Part shown: positions 39,049 to 51,815 of the stretch, one piece after another
Position numbering within the stretch: position 1 is the stretch's first letter
How the letters are laid out: every line of letters starts with the position of its first letter
Assembly: GCA_937876775.1 (NCBI GenBank)
Contig: CALEFA010000063.1
Span: 62,001-126,000, forward strand
DNA: 64,000 nt
Direction: 5' to 3'
Source of the DNA: an uncultured Rhodobiaceae bacterium
Lineage (GTDB): Bacteria > Pseudomonadota > Alphaproteobacteria > RS24
Notes under the pieces: generated by a model
What the model saw: the letters and a program-made list of their open reading frames with translations, nothing else
The model's database searches: none
Told to the model about the DNA's origin: nothing
Position numbers and translations under genes: made by a program

Positions 39049-40392
39049 ATGACTATTCGTACACGTTTTGCGCCAAGCCCAACCGGCCTTTTGCATGTTG
39101 GCAATGCACGCGCCGCTCTGTTCTGCTTTTTGTTCGCCAAGGCGCAAAATGGCGAGTTCATGCTGCGTTATGACGACACCGACCAAGAGCGCTCAAGCGA
39201 TGAGTTTTCAACCGCCATTGATCAAGATCTCGCATGGCTCGGTTTGTTGCCCGATGTGACGGCACGCCAGTCTGAACGGTTTGACCGCTATGAAAGCGTC
39301 TTCAACATGCTTAATGAAAAGGGTCTTGTTTACGCTTGCTATGAAACCCCAGACGAGCTTGACCGCAAGCGCAAACGGCAATTGGCGCGCGGCCTGCCGC
39401 CAGTTTATGACCGCGCCGCATTGGCTTTGACCGATGAAGAAAAGCAGGCTTTTGAAGCCGAAGGCCGACACGCCCATTGGCGTTTCAAATTATCCGGCAA
39501 TGACGTGCAGTGGGATGACCTCATTCGAGGGGCGCAAAAAATCGAAACCGCCAGCCTGTCGGATCCGGTTATCCGCCGCGCTGATGGGACTTGGCTCTAT
39601 ACGCTGCCGAGCGTCGTCGATGATTTGGATTTGGCCATTACCCACGTCATTCGCGGCGAGGATCATGTGACCAATACGGCAGCGCAGATTGAACTGATTG
39701 CCGCGATTGGCGGTGCTGCGCCAACATTTGCCCATTTCTCTCTGATGTTGGGGGCTGATGGCAGTAATTTGTCGAAGCGCATTGGCTCTTTGTCGCTGCA
39801 AGAATTGCGCGGACAAGGTTTCGAGGCAATGAGCTTGAATAGTTTGATTGCCCGTTTGGGCACGGCGGATCCGGTAGAACCAGTTCAGGATATGGCAAGC
39901 CTGATTGCTGGCTTTGACATATCTCGGCTGGGACGCGCACCGGCGCGTTTTGACCCGGAAGATGTCGCGCGTCTCAATGCGCGGATTTTGCACGATATGT
40001 CTTATGAGCTGGCGCAGCCGCGCTTGCAGGAAATGGGCGCGCCTGATGACGAAGCATTTTGGCTCGGCGTGCGCGGTAATATTGATTACTTCCGTGATGT
40101 TGCCAATATGGTGACGTTGATCAATGGGCCGATTACCCCGGTTGTCGAAGACGAAGACGCTGATTTTATCGTTACGGCACATGCCACTTTGCCAGATGCG
40201 CCGCTTACCTCGGAAAGCTGGTCACAATGGACAACAGCCTTGAAAGAACAAACTGGCCGAAAAGGGCGTGGCTTGTTCATGCCTTTGCGTCAGGTCTTGA
40301 CCGGCCAAGCGCACGGGCCAGAAATGCAACACTTATTGCCACTTATCGGTTATGATCGTGTGGTGGCGCGTCTGACTGGCGCAACTGAATAA
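39049..40392 (+). CDS. gltX: Glutamate--tRNA ligase
   Basis: Class I synthetase charging tRNA-Glu, 447 aa. The HIGH-type motif is H16-V-G-N19 in APSPTGLLHVGNARAALF and the KMSKS-type loop is LSKRIG. It is at the short end of the family; alphaproteobacteria often carry two GluRS copies, one serving tRNA-Gln before amidation, and which role this one has cannot be told. ATG 39049 follows GAAGAGAGA; an in-frame TTG at 39034 is less likely. It lies in the nadE-gltX-cimA-psd-pssA run. Confidence 0.93.
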   Translation: MTIRTRFAPSPTGLLHVGNARAALFCFLFAKAQNGEFMLRYDDTDQERSSDEFSTAIDQDLAWLGLLPDVTARQSERFDRYESVFNMLNEKGLVYACYETPDELDRKRKRQLARGLPPVYDRAALALTDEEKQAFEAEGRHAHWRFKLSGNDVQWDDLIRGAQKIETASLSDPVIRRADGTWLYTLPSVVDDLDLAITHVIRGEDHVTNTAAQIELIAAIGGAAPTFAHFSLMLGADGSNLSKRIGSLSLQELRGQGFEAMSLNSLIARLGTADPVEPVQDMASLIAGFDISRLGRAPARFDPEDVARLNARILHDMSYELAQPRLQEMGAPDDEAFWLGVRGNIDYFRDVANMVTLINGPITPVVEDEDADFIVTAHATLPDAPLTSESWSQWTTALKEQTGRKGRGLFMPLRQVLTGQAHGPEMQHLLPLIGYDRVVARLTGATE

Positions 40393-40409
40393 TTAATCGG
40401 TAGGAGCGC

Positions 40410-42011
40410 ATGCGCGAACGGCTTTATATTTTTGACACAACCTTACGCGATGGTCAGCAGACTGCTGGCGTCGATTTTTCTGTGTCAGATAAAGCCCGTC
40501 TCAGCGATGCCCTCGACGCGCTGGGGGTTGATTATGTCGAAGGCGGATATCCTGGCGCCAATCCAACGGATACAACGTTTTTCGAGACCTATGCCGGGAC
40601 CAAAAATGCCCGTCTGACGGCATTTGGCATGACCAAAAGGGCCGGTCGCAGTGTTGATAATGACCCAGGGTTTTTACAAATTCTGAACGCTGGCGCGCAG
40701 GCTGTTTGCTTGGTTGGCAAAAGTTGGGATTATCACGTTGATGTTGCTTTGGGCATCAGCAATGAAGAAAACATCGAGTCAATTCGCGATAGTGTCGAGG
40801 CGATTTGCGCCCGCGATCTTGAGGCGATGATTGACTGCGAGCATTTTTTTGACGGCTTTAAGGCCAATCGCGACTATGCCTTGGCTTGCGCCAAAGCCGC
40901 CTATGAGGCAGGTGCCCGCTGGGTTGTGCTATGCGACACCAATGGTGGCACACTGCCGCATGAAGTGGCGGCAATTGTCGGCGAAGTGGTGCAGCATATT
41001 CCCGGCGCCCATTTGGGCATTCATACCCATAATGATACAGAAAATGCTGTCGCCAATTCCTTGGCGGCGATTGAGGCTGGCGTGCGCCAAGTGCAGGGGA
41101 CGATTAATGGTCTGGGCGAGCGTTGCGGCAATGCCAATTTAGTGTCGCTGATCCCCACGCTTTTGCTGAAACCAGATTATGCCGCGCGTTTTGAAACCGG
41201 CATATCTCTCGACAAGCTACCTCAGGTCAAAAATGTTTCGCTTTTGCTGGATGATATTTTGAACCGCACGCCGAACCGACACGCCCCTTATGTTGGTGCG
41301 TCTGCCTTTGCCCATAAGGGCGGCATTCATGTGTCGGCGGTGATGAAAGATCCGTCGACCTATGAACATGTTGATCCGGCCAAAGTCGGCAACCAGCGCA
41401 CAATTTTAGTGTCTGACCAAGCTGGCAAAAGCAATATTATTGATCGGCTGGTGTCGGCAAAAATCAATGTCGACGCCAAAGACCCGGCCATTGACCGCAT
41501 TCTTTTTGAAGTGAAGCAAAAGGAAATGGACGGCTATAGCTATGATGGGGTTGGTGCTTCCTTTGAGATTTTGGCGCTGGAGCAATTAGATTGCTTGCCG
41601 AAATTTTTCGACGTCAAAGGTTATAACGTCAATATCGCCAATGATGGCAAGGGCACCACTCAGTCGCTTGCCGAAGTGCTTCTGGTGATTGATGGCGAAA
41701 CAGTCTCTGGCACCGGCTCAGGTAATGGCCCTATTAACGCGCTGGACATGGCTCTGCGCAGTGACCTCAAGCGCTATGCGGCGAATATTGAGAATATGCG
41801 TTTGGTTGATTTTAAAGTGCGTATTCTCAATACCGGCACTGAGGCGGTCACCCGTGTGACCATTGAAAGCGTTGATGACGACGGTCATTCTTGGCGTACG
41901 ATTGGCGTCAACGCCAATATTATTGTCGCTTCTTTTGAAGCTTTGAAAGATGCTGTGGTGTATAAATTACTCTTGGATGGCGTGTCGGCAACACCTGACT
42001 CCCATCTCTAA
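40410..42011 (+). CDS. cimA: (R)-citramalate synthase
   Basis: Condenses pyruvate with acetyl-CoA, giving a threonine-independent route to isoleucine. 533 aa. The HMG-CoA lyase-like TIM barrel (about 1-280) opens with FDTTLRDGQQTAGVDF, contains the metal ligands HTHND, and ends in a flexible part with GASAFAHKGGIHVSAV. A LeuA-type regulatory domain follows (about 385-515). The closest alternative, 2-isopropylmalate synthase, usually begins with DTTLRDGEQ and differs in the barrel; the KNARLTAFGMTKR segment and length favour CimA. TAGGAG precedes the start. Confidence 0.9.
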   Translation: MRERLYIFDTTLRDGQQTAGVDFSVSDKARLSDALDALGVDYVEGGYPGANPTDTTFFETYAGTKNARLTAFGMTKRAGRSVDNDPGFLQILNAGAQAVCLVGKSWDYHVDVALGISNEENIESIRDSVEAICARDLEAMIDCEHFFDGFKANRDYALACAKAAYEAGARWVVLCDTNGGTLPHEVAAIVGEVVQHIPGAHLGIHTHNDTENAVANSLAAIEAGVRQVQGTINGLGERCGNANLVSLIPTLLLKPDYAARFETGISLDKLPQVKNVSLLLDDILNRTPNRHAPYVGASAFAHKGGIHVSAVMKDPSTYEHVDPAKVGNQRTILVSDQAGKSNIIDRLVSAKINVDAKDPAIDRILFEVKQKEMDGYSYDGVGASFEILALEQLDCLPKFFDVKGYNVNIANDGKGTTQSLAEVLLVIDGETVSGTGSGNGPINALDMALRSDLKRYAANIENMRLVDFKVRILNTGTEAVTRVTIESVDDDGHSWRTIGVNANIIVASFEALKDAVVYKLLLDGVSATPDSHL

Positions 42012-42038
42012 CGTGGCGACAGCCAGCAAGGAAAAACT

Positions 42039-42731
42039 ATGCGAGCTCTGAAATCTATTCTCTTTCCGATTCACCCAGAAGGCTACCGATTCATTGCGAT
42101 TTTCGCCGTCGTCGCCTTTCTGCTGTTCTTTTTATCGGATTTTCTCGGCTGGATTGGCGTGGTTCTTACGCTGTGGTGCGCTTGGTTCTTCCGAGACCCC
42201 GCCCGCGTTACACCGCAACGCGAAGGTTTGGTCATCAGCCCAGCCGATGGCGTGGTGAATATGATTACCAATGCCGTGCCGCCGGAAGAATTAGGTCTGG
42301 GCGATGAGGCGCTGCCGCGGGTTTCGGTTTTCATGAATGTGTTTAACTGCCATGTGAACCGCTTGCCGGTCAGCGGCACGATTCGTAAATCACTCTATCG
42401 CACGGGCCAATTCCTCAGCGCCGATCTAGATAAGGCCAGCGACGCCAATGAGCGCCAGTCTCTTTTGGTCGAAATGGCCGATGGCAAGCAATTGGTGGTC
42501 GTGCAAATCGCCGGTCTGGTTGCGCGGCGCATATTGTCGTTTGTGCATGAAGATCAAGAAATGCAAGCTGGTGAGCGTTTTGGCCTCATTCGCTTTGGTA
42601 GCCGCTGCGATGTTTATTTGCCCAAGGGCTGTGTGCCGTTAGTGGCAGTCGGTCAATCAGCGATTGCTGGTGAAACTGTTCTGGCGGACTTGGCATCGAA
42701 AGAAAAACAACGTGAAACAATAACCGCGTAA
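42039..42731 (+). CDS. psd: Phosphatidylserine decarboxylase proenzyme
   Basis: Pyruvoyl enzyme making phosphatidylethanolamine. 230 aa, the short form (PSD-A type) typical of alphaproteobacteria. Self-cleavage is expected at G187/S188 in R-F-G-S-R; the Asp and His of the autocatalytic triad are probably those of SPADGVV and [10 protein letters not shown] hydrophobic anchor is seen at residues 15-45. AAGGAAAAACT precedes the start. pssA follows after 12 bp, so the two PE-forming steps are co-expressed. Confidence 0.94.
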   Translation: MRALKSILFPIHPEGYRFIAIFAVVAFLLFFLSDFLGWIGVVLTLWCAWFFRDPARVTPQREGLVISPADGVVNMITNAVPPEELGLGDEALPRVSVFMNVFNCHVNRLPVSGTIRKSLYRTGQFLSADLDKASDANERQSLLVEMADGKQLVVVQIAGLVARRILSFVHEDQEMQAGERFGLIRFGSRCDVYLPKGCVPLVAVGQSAIAGETVLADLASKEKQRETITA

Positions 42732-42743
42732 GGCTTTTGCATC

Positions 42744-43538
42744 GTGTCAGAATCGAAGTTACATCAACAAAAAAACAGCAGTGAACGCCGCCGCAGAGAA
42801 TTTCCTCTGCGCCGCATGGTGCCAAATATCCTCACGCTTTTGGCCCTGTGTCTGGGGTTGACGTCTTTACGTTTGGGGCTGAATGAACGTTTTGATTTGG
42901 CTATGTTGTGCATCATCGGAGCCGCCTTCCTCGATGCGTTTGATGGCCGCTTAGCGCGTCTCTTGCGCGCCAGCAGCCCATTCGGCGCGCAGTTGGACTC
43001 ACTGTCCGATTTTGTCAATTTCGGCATTGTGCCAGTGTTATTGGTCTATCTCTATGCCTTGCAAGCTACGGGTCGTTTAGGTTGGGCAGTCATCTTGCTG
43101 TTCTCTGTTTGCTGTGCGCTGCGTTTGGCGCGGTTCAATGTCGACATTGATGACGGCGATCGACCAGCTTGGAAAATGAAATTCTTTACCGGCGTGCCGT
43201 CACCATCGGCCGGCGCCTTGGTCATGTTACCAATGTTTCTGGATGTTGGCGGCATTATCAGCCTTCGTGAGCAGCCGATCATTGTTTCGGCCAATGTCAT
43301 TTTGGTTGCCTTGCTGATGGTCAGTAACCTACCGACTTATTCGGGCAAGGGCTTTTCACCGACCATACGCCGCGATTTGGTTTTGCCATTAATGCTCGGT
43401 ATCGGTGTTCTGGCGGTGATGTCTTTCACCTTTCCATGGGTTACTTTGAGCGTCTTGTGTTTGGTCTATTACGCGCTATTGCCGGTCGGCTGGCACCACT
43501 ATCGCCGTTTGGCTGGGGCCACTAGCCTGACCGATTAA
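42744..43538 (+). CDS. pssA: CDP-diacylglycerol--serine O-phosphatidyltransferase
   Basis: Integral membrane enzyme producing phosphatidylserine, the substrate of Psd. 264 aa, GTG start at 42744 with AAGG about 10 bp upstream. The CDP-alcohol phosphotransferase motif DG-x2-AR-x8-G-x3-D-x3-D is present as DAFDGRLARLL through GAQLDSLSDF. Eight or so hydrophobic segments are visible. The N-terminus is basic (SSERRRREFPLRR). The stop overlaps the convergent RND gene's stop by 4 bp. Confidence 0.93.
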   Translation: MSESKLHQQKNSSERRRREFPLRRMVPNILTLLALCLGLTSLRLGLNERFDLAMLCIIGAAFLDAFDGRLARLLRASSPFGAQLDSLSDFVNFGIVPVLLVYLYALQATGRLGWAVILLFSVCCALRLARFNVDIDDGDRPAWKMKFFTGVPSPSAGALVMLPMFLDVGGIISLREQPIIVSANVILVALLMVSNLPTYSGKGFSPTIRRDLVLPLMLGIGVLAVMSFTFPWVTLSVLCLVYYALLPVGWHHYRRLAGATSLTD

Positions 43539-46500
43539 GCTTGCGTCGCATTGGCCGCAACGCCGGCCCGCCATTTGCCAATAAACTGAGCGATGCGCGT
43601 ATTGCGTAAATAATCCGGCAAGGTCAACATCACTGGCACGAGGATCAGCGTCAGCAGGGTTGAGAAACCAAGGCCGAAGATAATCGCTGTCGACAATTGT
43701 ACCCACCAAGCCGATGTTGGCTCGCCGATTTGAATGGTCCGCTGCACCACATCAACTGAAGTTTGAATGGCCATGGGGAGCAGGCCAATCATAGTGGTGA
43801 CGGTGGTCAATAGAATAGGCCGCAAACGTTGCCCTGAGGTCTTTAAAATCGCCGTTGTCCTGTCTAAGCCAGCACTGCGCAGGCGTTGATAGGTATCAAT
43901 CAATACAATCGAGTTATTCACCACAATACCAGCCAGCGCGACAACGCCAGTGCCGGTCATAATAACACTAAAGTTTTGTCCGGTGACCACCATGCCCAGC
44001 AACACGCCGACGGTTGATAAAACCACGGTCGATAGGGTCAGTAAGGTGAAATACAGGCTATTGAATTGCAGCAGCAGAATAATAAACATCAGCAACAGGG
44101 AGGCCAGCATGGCACGCCCCAAAAAGGCCGTGGCGGCTTCAGCTTCTTCATTGGCACCGCGCAGGCGTACACCAACGCCGGGCGGTAAATCTTGCGTGTC
44201 GAGCCAAGTTAAAAAGTCCTGTTCGGCGACTGTGGCAAGAATTTCATCGCCAGTAGCGGGGTCAATGGTGGTGGCTGCTTTGACGGTAAATGTCCGCTTG
44301 CCATCGACACGGTTGATGGCGTCGCGGCGTTGGGCGATAGAGCGCGTAACAAAATTGGTAATCGGCACATTGCCAGCCTGCGTGCGCACGCGTAATTGAT
44401 CAAGCTGGTCGAAGGAACGCGCATCAAATGGATAGCGGGCGCGAATTTCGATCTCATCGTCGCTATCGTCAGGCCGGTAGTGGCCAACCAAAATACCATT
44501 GGTCACCAATTGCACCATATTGCCGACCGTCACAATATCGGCTTTGAAACGGCCAGCCGCTTCGCGGTCAACCGTCAGATTCCACTCAATACCCGGCAGC
44601 GGAAGTGTGTCCTCAAGCTCGGTGTATAGATCACTACGGCTCCGCAAATAGGCATTAATGTCATTGACCACAGTGGTCAGCTTACTAATGTCCTGACCGG
44701 CAATTTCAATCTCAATGCCTTTACCCGAAGGCGGCCCTTGCTCGCGTTCAATCACTTCCACTTCAATCGCCGGGAAGGCGTTGGCGCGCCGGTCGATTTC
44801 GCGCATGATTTGGGATGATGGTATGCGGGTGGAGAAATGGGTAAATTCAATGCGGATAAGCCCAATCAAATCGCTTGGCTTGTCGCCCTCGACACGAGCC
44901 ACGCCGCCGCCCGAACCCAAGGCTGGGCCGGCCTGCGTGAAGGCAGAACTAATACCGGGGATAGATAGAACAATATCTTCGACCAAGCGCGTCATGCGGT
45001 CGGCTTCCTGAATCGATAAATTGCCGCGCGCTTTAATGAAAACATTGGCTTGTTGCGGCTCAATCGACGTCGAAAACTCGACCCCGCCGCCATAACGACC
45101 ATTTAGCACAATCACGCCGACCAAAATAAACACAGCAACACTAATAGTGGTCAGCGGCCAGCGGATGCAGCGCTCTAGAAACCGTAAATATTTGCCTGTC
45201 AGGCCGGGCGTTGTTGCCACATTAATTTCATTCTCAGCCGCCAAGCTGGTCAGTAATTCGTCCCCCTCCTGCTCTGATTTGCCAATTAAGCCGCCAATAA
45301 CCGGCAGGAATACCATTGCCGTTAGCAATGAGGCCGACAGCAGAATAATCACGGTAATCGGCAAGAAGGACATGAATTTACCGCTGACGCCGGGCCAGAG
45401 AAGCATGGGCGCAAAGGCGGCTAAAGTGGTGCCTGTTGATGATAAAATCGGCCAGAACATGCGCGACGCGGCTAGGGCATAGGCCTTTTGACGATCGAGA
45501 CCCTCGGCCATTTTGCGGTCAGCGAATTCAACCACCACAATCGCACCATCGACCAAAATGCCGACAGCCAGCAAGAAGCCAAACATAATCATCATATTCA
45601 GCGTCATGCCCAAAAGGTTCACAATCAAAAAGCCAATCAGGAATGAGGTCGGAATCGATAGGCCAACCAACAGCGCTGATCGCAGTCCGAGTGCGGCAAT
45701 GACCAAAATCATCACCAATAAAATCGCATTGGTAATAGAAATTTCCAATGAGCCAAGCATCTCAAAGATGAAGCTGGAAATATCTGATGAGAAATCGATG
45801 GAAATATTTTCCGGCCAGTCGGCGACGAAAGCTTGCGACAAGGCGCGAACTTCGCGTGTCGTGTCGACGACATTGGCACCCAGCCGTTTGGTAACCTCAA
45901 TAGAAATTGTCGGTGTGCCGTTGTAGCGGGCGAAAATATCTGGGTCTTTGAAACTGCGCCGAATGTCGGCAATATCGCTCAGGCGCACGACGGCATCGCC
46001 TTGCGTCTTAATGGCAAGCGCGTAAATATCGCTTTCGCTTTCAATCAGTCCCGGCACAGATAGCGAGAACCGACCACTGCCATTGTCCATATTACCGGCT
46101 GGCACCAGCTGATTATTGCGCGACAGCGTGGCATAAAGCTCTTCTGCTGAGATGTTGTAATTTTCCATCGCCCGCGGGTCGATAATCACTTCCAATACTT
46201 CTTCGCGGTGGCCAATTAATTTGGCTTCCAACACCGATGACATGCCAGACAGTTCGTCTTTCAGCATATTGGCGTGGCGGTAAAGCTCGCGTTCAGAACC
46301 CGGGCTCGTCAAATTCACCATAATCACCGGGAACAGGCCGGCGTTAAACTCACGCACATCCGGTTCTTCAGCTTCCTCAGGGAACTCAGAGCGCACTTGA
46401 TCCATTTTCTCACGCACATCGACCAGTGCTTGCTCTTTGTCAAAGCTGACGTCGAATTCGAGGATAACGGCGCCGAAATTCTGCGCGGCAATGGCCTTCA

Positions 46501-46741
46501 TCTCTTTCACGCCGGTCAGCGTCCGCAGTTCCAGCTCCATTGGCTTGACAATCAGGCGCTCGGCGTCGGCCGGTGCGATGCCCGGCAGAACAACGCCAAC
46601 GTAAATAAACGGAATAGGAATGTCTGGATCGGCTTCGCGCGGCAACGATACATAAGACGACACACCGCCAAGCAAAAGCGCGACCAAAATGGTAAGAACA
46701 GCGCGGCTACGGCTAATGGCGGCGGTGATGAAATTAAACAT
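43535..46741 (-). CDS. RND-family efflux transporter permease
   Basis: Proton-driven inner-membrane pump of 1068 aa, AcrB-like topology: TM1 at residues 13-30, a large periplasmic loop with SLPREADPDI, TM2-6 (about 335-480), a second loop, and TM8-12 near the C-terminus. The TM4 relay reads GILVDGAIVVVE, with one Asp where AcrB has two. The PREADPDI subgroup is widespread in alphaproteobacteria; substrates are unknown. The adaptor gene lies 2 bp upstream; no outer-membrane channel gene is adjacent, so a TolC elsewhere is implied. Confidence 0.92.
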   Translation of the reverse strand: MFNFITAAISRSRAVLTILVALLLGGVSSYVSLPREADPDIPIPFIYVGVVLPGIAPADAERLIVKPMELELRTLTGVKEMKAIAAQNFGAVILEFDVSFDKEQALVDVREKMDQVRSEFPEEAEEPDVREFNAGLFPVIMVNLTSPGSERELYRHANMLKDELSGMSSVLEAKLIGHREEVLEVIIDPRAMENYNISAEELYATLSRNNQLVPAGNMDNGSGRFSLSVPGLIESESDIYALAIKTQGDAVVRLSDIADIRRSFKDPDIFARYNGTPTISIEVTKRLGANVVDTTREVRALSQAFVADWPENISIDFSSDISSFIFEMLGSLEISITNAILLVMILVIAALGLRSALLVGLSIPTSFLIGFLIVNLLGMTLNMMIMFGFLLAVGILVDGAIVVVEFADRKMAEGLDRQKAYALAASRMFWPILSSTGTTLAAFAPMLLWPGVSGKFMSFLPITVIILLSASLLTAMVFLPVIGGLIGKSEQEGDELLTSLAAENEINVATTPGLTGKYLRFLERCIRWPLTTISVAVFILVGVIVLNGRYGGGVEFSTSIEPQQANVFIKARGNLSIQEADRMTRLVEDIVLSIPGISSAFTQAGPALGSGGGVARVEGDKPSDLIGLIRIEFTHFSTRIPSSQIMREIDRRANAFPAIEVEVIEREQGPPSGKGIEIEIAGQDISKLTTVVNDINAYLRSRSDLYTELEDTLPLPGIEWNLTVDREAAGRFKADIVTVGNMVQLVTNGILVGHYRPDDSDDEIEIRARYPFDARSFDQLDQLRVRTQAGNVPITNFVTRSIAQRRDAINRVDGKRTFTVKAATTIDPATGDEILATVAEQDFLTWLDTQDLPPGVGVRLRGANEEAEAATAFLGRAMLASLLLMFIILLLQFNSLYFTLLTLSTVVLSTVGVLLGMVVTGQNFSVIMTGTGVVALAGIVVNNSIVLIDTYQRLRSAGLDRTTAILKTSGQRLRPILLTTVTTMIGLLPMAIQTSVDVVQRTIQIGEPTSAWWVQLSTAIIFGLGFSTLLTLILVPVMLTLPDYLRNTRIAQFIGKWRAGVAANATQA

Positions 46742-46743
46742 GA

Positions 46744-47925
46744 CTATCGCACCTCAACGCCGGGCGTTGCTACATCAGCCAAAGCTGGCGCGGCAAATTC
46801 GAAATCGACTTGTCGGCCATCGCGGGTGTATTCGCCACCGGCAATAATCACATTCTCTCGGGCACGCAGGCCGGTCACCAGAACGCCATCGAGATTGTCA
46901 GCAACAATGGTGACATCGCGAAACGCCACTCGCCCTTCATCAATCACCCGAACGCCGAGCTTGCCATCGTCGCTCATCGTCAAAATACCCTGCGGAATAC
47001 GGGTCGCCAGCACATCACCGGTTTGCAATGTGAGTTCCGCACTCACACCATCGCGGAGCAGCAGGTCTTTATTGTCGATTTCCAATTCAACGCGGAACGT
47101 GCGCGTTGTCAGATTTGGGGTCTCGGCAATATAGCGGACTTTTCCTCGTACTGTTTCGCCGGTCACAAAGGCGGCTTCACCAATGGCTCCAACGCCGATT
47201 GAATTAACTTGGTTCTCGGCAATATGGCCGACCACTAAAAGCGGGTCTTTGTCGATAATCGTGGCGCATGGCTGGCCGACGCTGATGAAGTCACCGACTT
47301 TCACCGGCAGGCGATCTAGGATGCCGTCAAATGGCGCTTTGATTGTCGCGCGAGACAATTCCACCTGACGGCCTTTAACGGCGGCCTTGCTGGCGTCATA
47401 AGCGGCGCGCGAAGCGGCTAACTGGCTTTTCGATACATGGCCTTGTTCGGTTAGCTTGGTCGCCGCATCAAACTCAATCTGACGCGCATCGCGCATGGCT
47501 TTGGCTTCATCCAATTGCGCTTTTCGCGCACCAATGTCAATTTTGCAAATCGTTTGATTGGCCTGCACAAACGCCCCTTTATCAACCGGCAGCGCGCTGA
47601 TGGTGCCATTGGTTTCAGCCGCTATCGTCACCACTTTATCGGCTTCACTGCGGGCTTGCAGATTAATCTTATTCAAATAGGGGCGCGCTTCTAAGGCCTG
47701 CACGACAACTTTGAAACGATTGGCTTCTTGCATCGTATCTTTGAGAGGTTTTGCCACCGCCAACTCTTTGGATGAGTCTGAGAGCCAGCCGCTGAACAAC
47801 CACGCTACGAGAGCAATAAGCACGAAAAGGGAGGTGAAAACTGACTTGCCAATAGGCATTTTGTCCCAAAAAGACGAGGTTGTTGCTTTAACGGCGGTTG
47901 CTTGATCTTGCTGATCCGAACTCAT
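46744..47925 (-). CDS. RND efflux periplasmic adaptor (membrane fusion protein)
   Basis: A 393-aa HlyD/AcrA-type adaptor joining the RND pump to an outer-membrane channel. A single N-terminal membrane segment (about 30-48, VFTSLFVLIALVAWLFSGWL) has no lipobox. Then come a biotinyl-lipoyl domain (GTISALPVDKGAFVQANQTI), an alpha-hairpin (about 130-185, IGARKAQLDEAKAMRDARQ) and beta-barrel and proximal domains. It is the first gene of the efflux pair, divergent from the DUF1330 gene; the intergenic region has tandem TCTAAC repeats near the start. Confidence 0.92.
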   Translation of the reverse strand: MSSDQQDQATAVKATTSSFWDKMPIGKSVFTSLFVLIALVAWLFSGWLSDSSKELAVAKPLKDTMQEANRFKVVVQALEARPYLNKINLQARSEADKVVTIAAETNGTISALPVDKGAFVQANQTICKIDIGARKAQLDEAKAMRDARQIEFDAATKLTEQGHVSKSQLAASRAAYDASKAAVKGRQVELSRATIKAPFDGILDRLPVKVGDFISVGQPCATIIDKDPLLVVGHIAENQVNSIGVGAIGEAAFVTGETVRGKVRYIAETPNLTTRTFRVELEIDNKDLLLRDGVSAELTLQTGDVLATRIPQGILTMSDDGKLGVRVIDEGRVAFRDVTIVADNLDGVLVTGLRARENVIIAGGEYTRDGRQVDFEFAAPALADVATPGVEVR

Positions 47926-48151
47926 AACTTTTCCAATTGTTTGCAGTTAATCTAACTATCTAACGAAAATAAGGCTGAAATCTGTCTTTTCAATGTTATT
48001 GGTGGCCTTTTTGCGTCAATATTTACTCTCGCTGACATAGCTTGGAACTTAGCTAATTGCAACCAATGGAAAGTTAAAATTATTGACAGGTCGCGGTGTT
48101 TTTTGACACGGTAAATGCCAATAAAAACGAGCTAACGATAGGGAGTTTTAG

Positions 48152-48565
48152 ATGAAAGTGCAAAATGCAGTTTATCCGGATAAGCAGCAAGTCGCAGGGT
48201 TTTTTGAAGATGGTCATCAGCTTCCAATTTACATGGTGAATTTGCTGAAGTTTAAGCCGAAAGCGGAATATGAAGATGGCCGCGAAACCACATTGAGTGG
48301 CCGTGAGGCCTATGAGATTTATGCCCAAGCCGTGCAAGAATTATTGCAGAAATTTGGCGGTGGCATTGAGTTTAACGCTCAGGTCGAACGTTTGATGATC
48401 GGCCAAGCGGAAGAGCTTTGGGATAGTGTGGCGATTGCGCGCTACCCCAGTCGGGCGGCGATGATGGACATGATGAAATCGCAGGAAATGCAAGACATCT
48501 CGGTTCACCGAACGGCTGGTTTGGCTGGTCAGTTGAACATTGAAACCATCATACCGACGGAATAG
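48152..48565 (+). CDS. DUF1330-family protein
   Basis: A 137-aa protein with a ferredoxin-like dimeric alpha/beta-barrel fold predicted from the DUF1330 signature (PIYMVNLLKFKP, then GREAYEIYAQAVQELLQKFGG and VAIARYPSRAAMMDMMKSQEMQDI). The function of the family is unknown. GGGAG lies 9 bp before ATG 48152, and two TTGACA hexamers (48083 and 48103) upstream have no well-spaced -10. The GST-like gene follows after 12 bp, so a shared stress or detoxification role is plausible. Confidence 0.85.
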   Translation: MKVQNAVYPDKQQVAGFFEDGHQLPIYMVNLLKFKPKAEYEDGRETTLSGREAYEIYAQAVQELLQKFGGGIEFNAQVERLMIGQAEELWDSVAIARYPSRAAMMDMMKSQEMQDISVHRTAGLAGQLNIETIIPTE

Positions 48566-48577
48566 GCGCGCAGAAAA

Positions 48578-51776
<3,199 letters not shown>

Positions 51777-51815
51777 TCATTTGCCCGATACTCTGTCCGC
51801 GAAGGGGAGTTCACC

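Noticed and set aside
43535-46741. RND pump TM4 has D-G instead of the AcrB D-D proton relay pair
   Set aside because: A single Asp here is common in heavy-metal and PREADPDI-type RND proteins, so it is not a defect.
48083-48108. Two TTGACA boxes as DUF1330 promoters
   Set aside because: Neither has a recognisable -10 at 16-18 bp, so I did not annotate a promoter.
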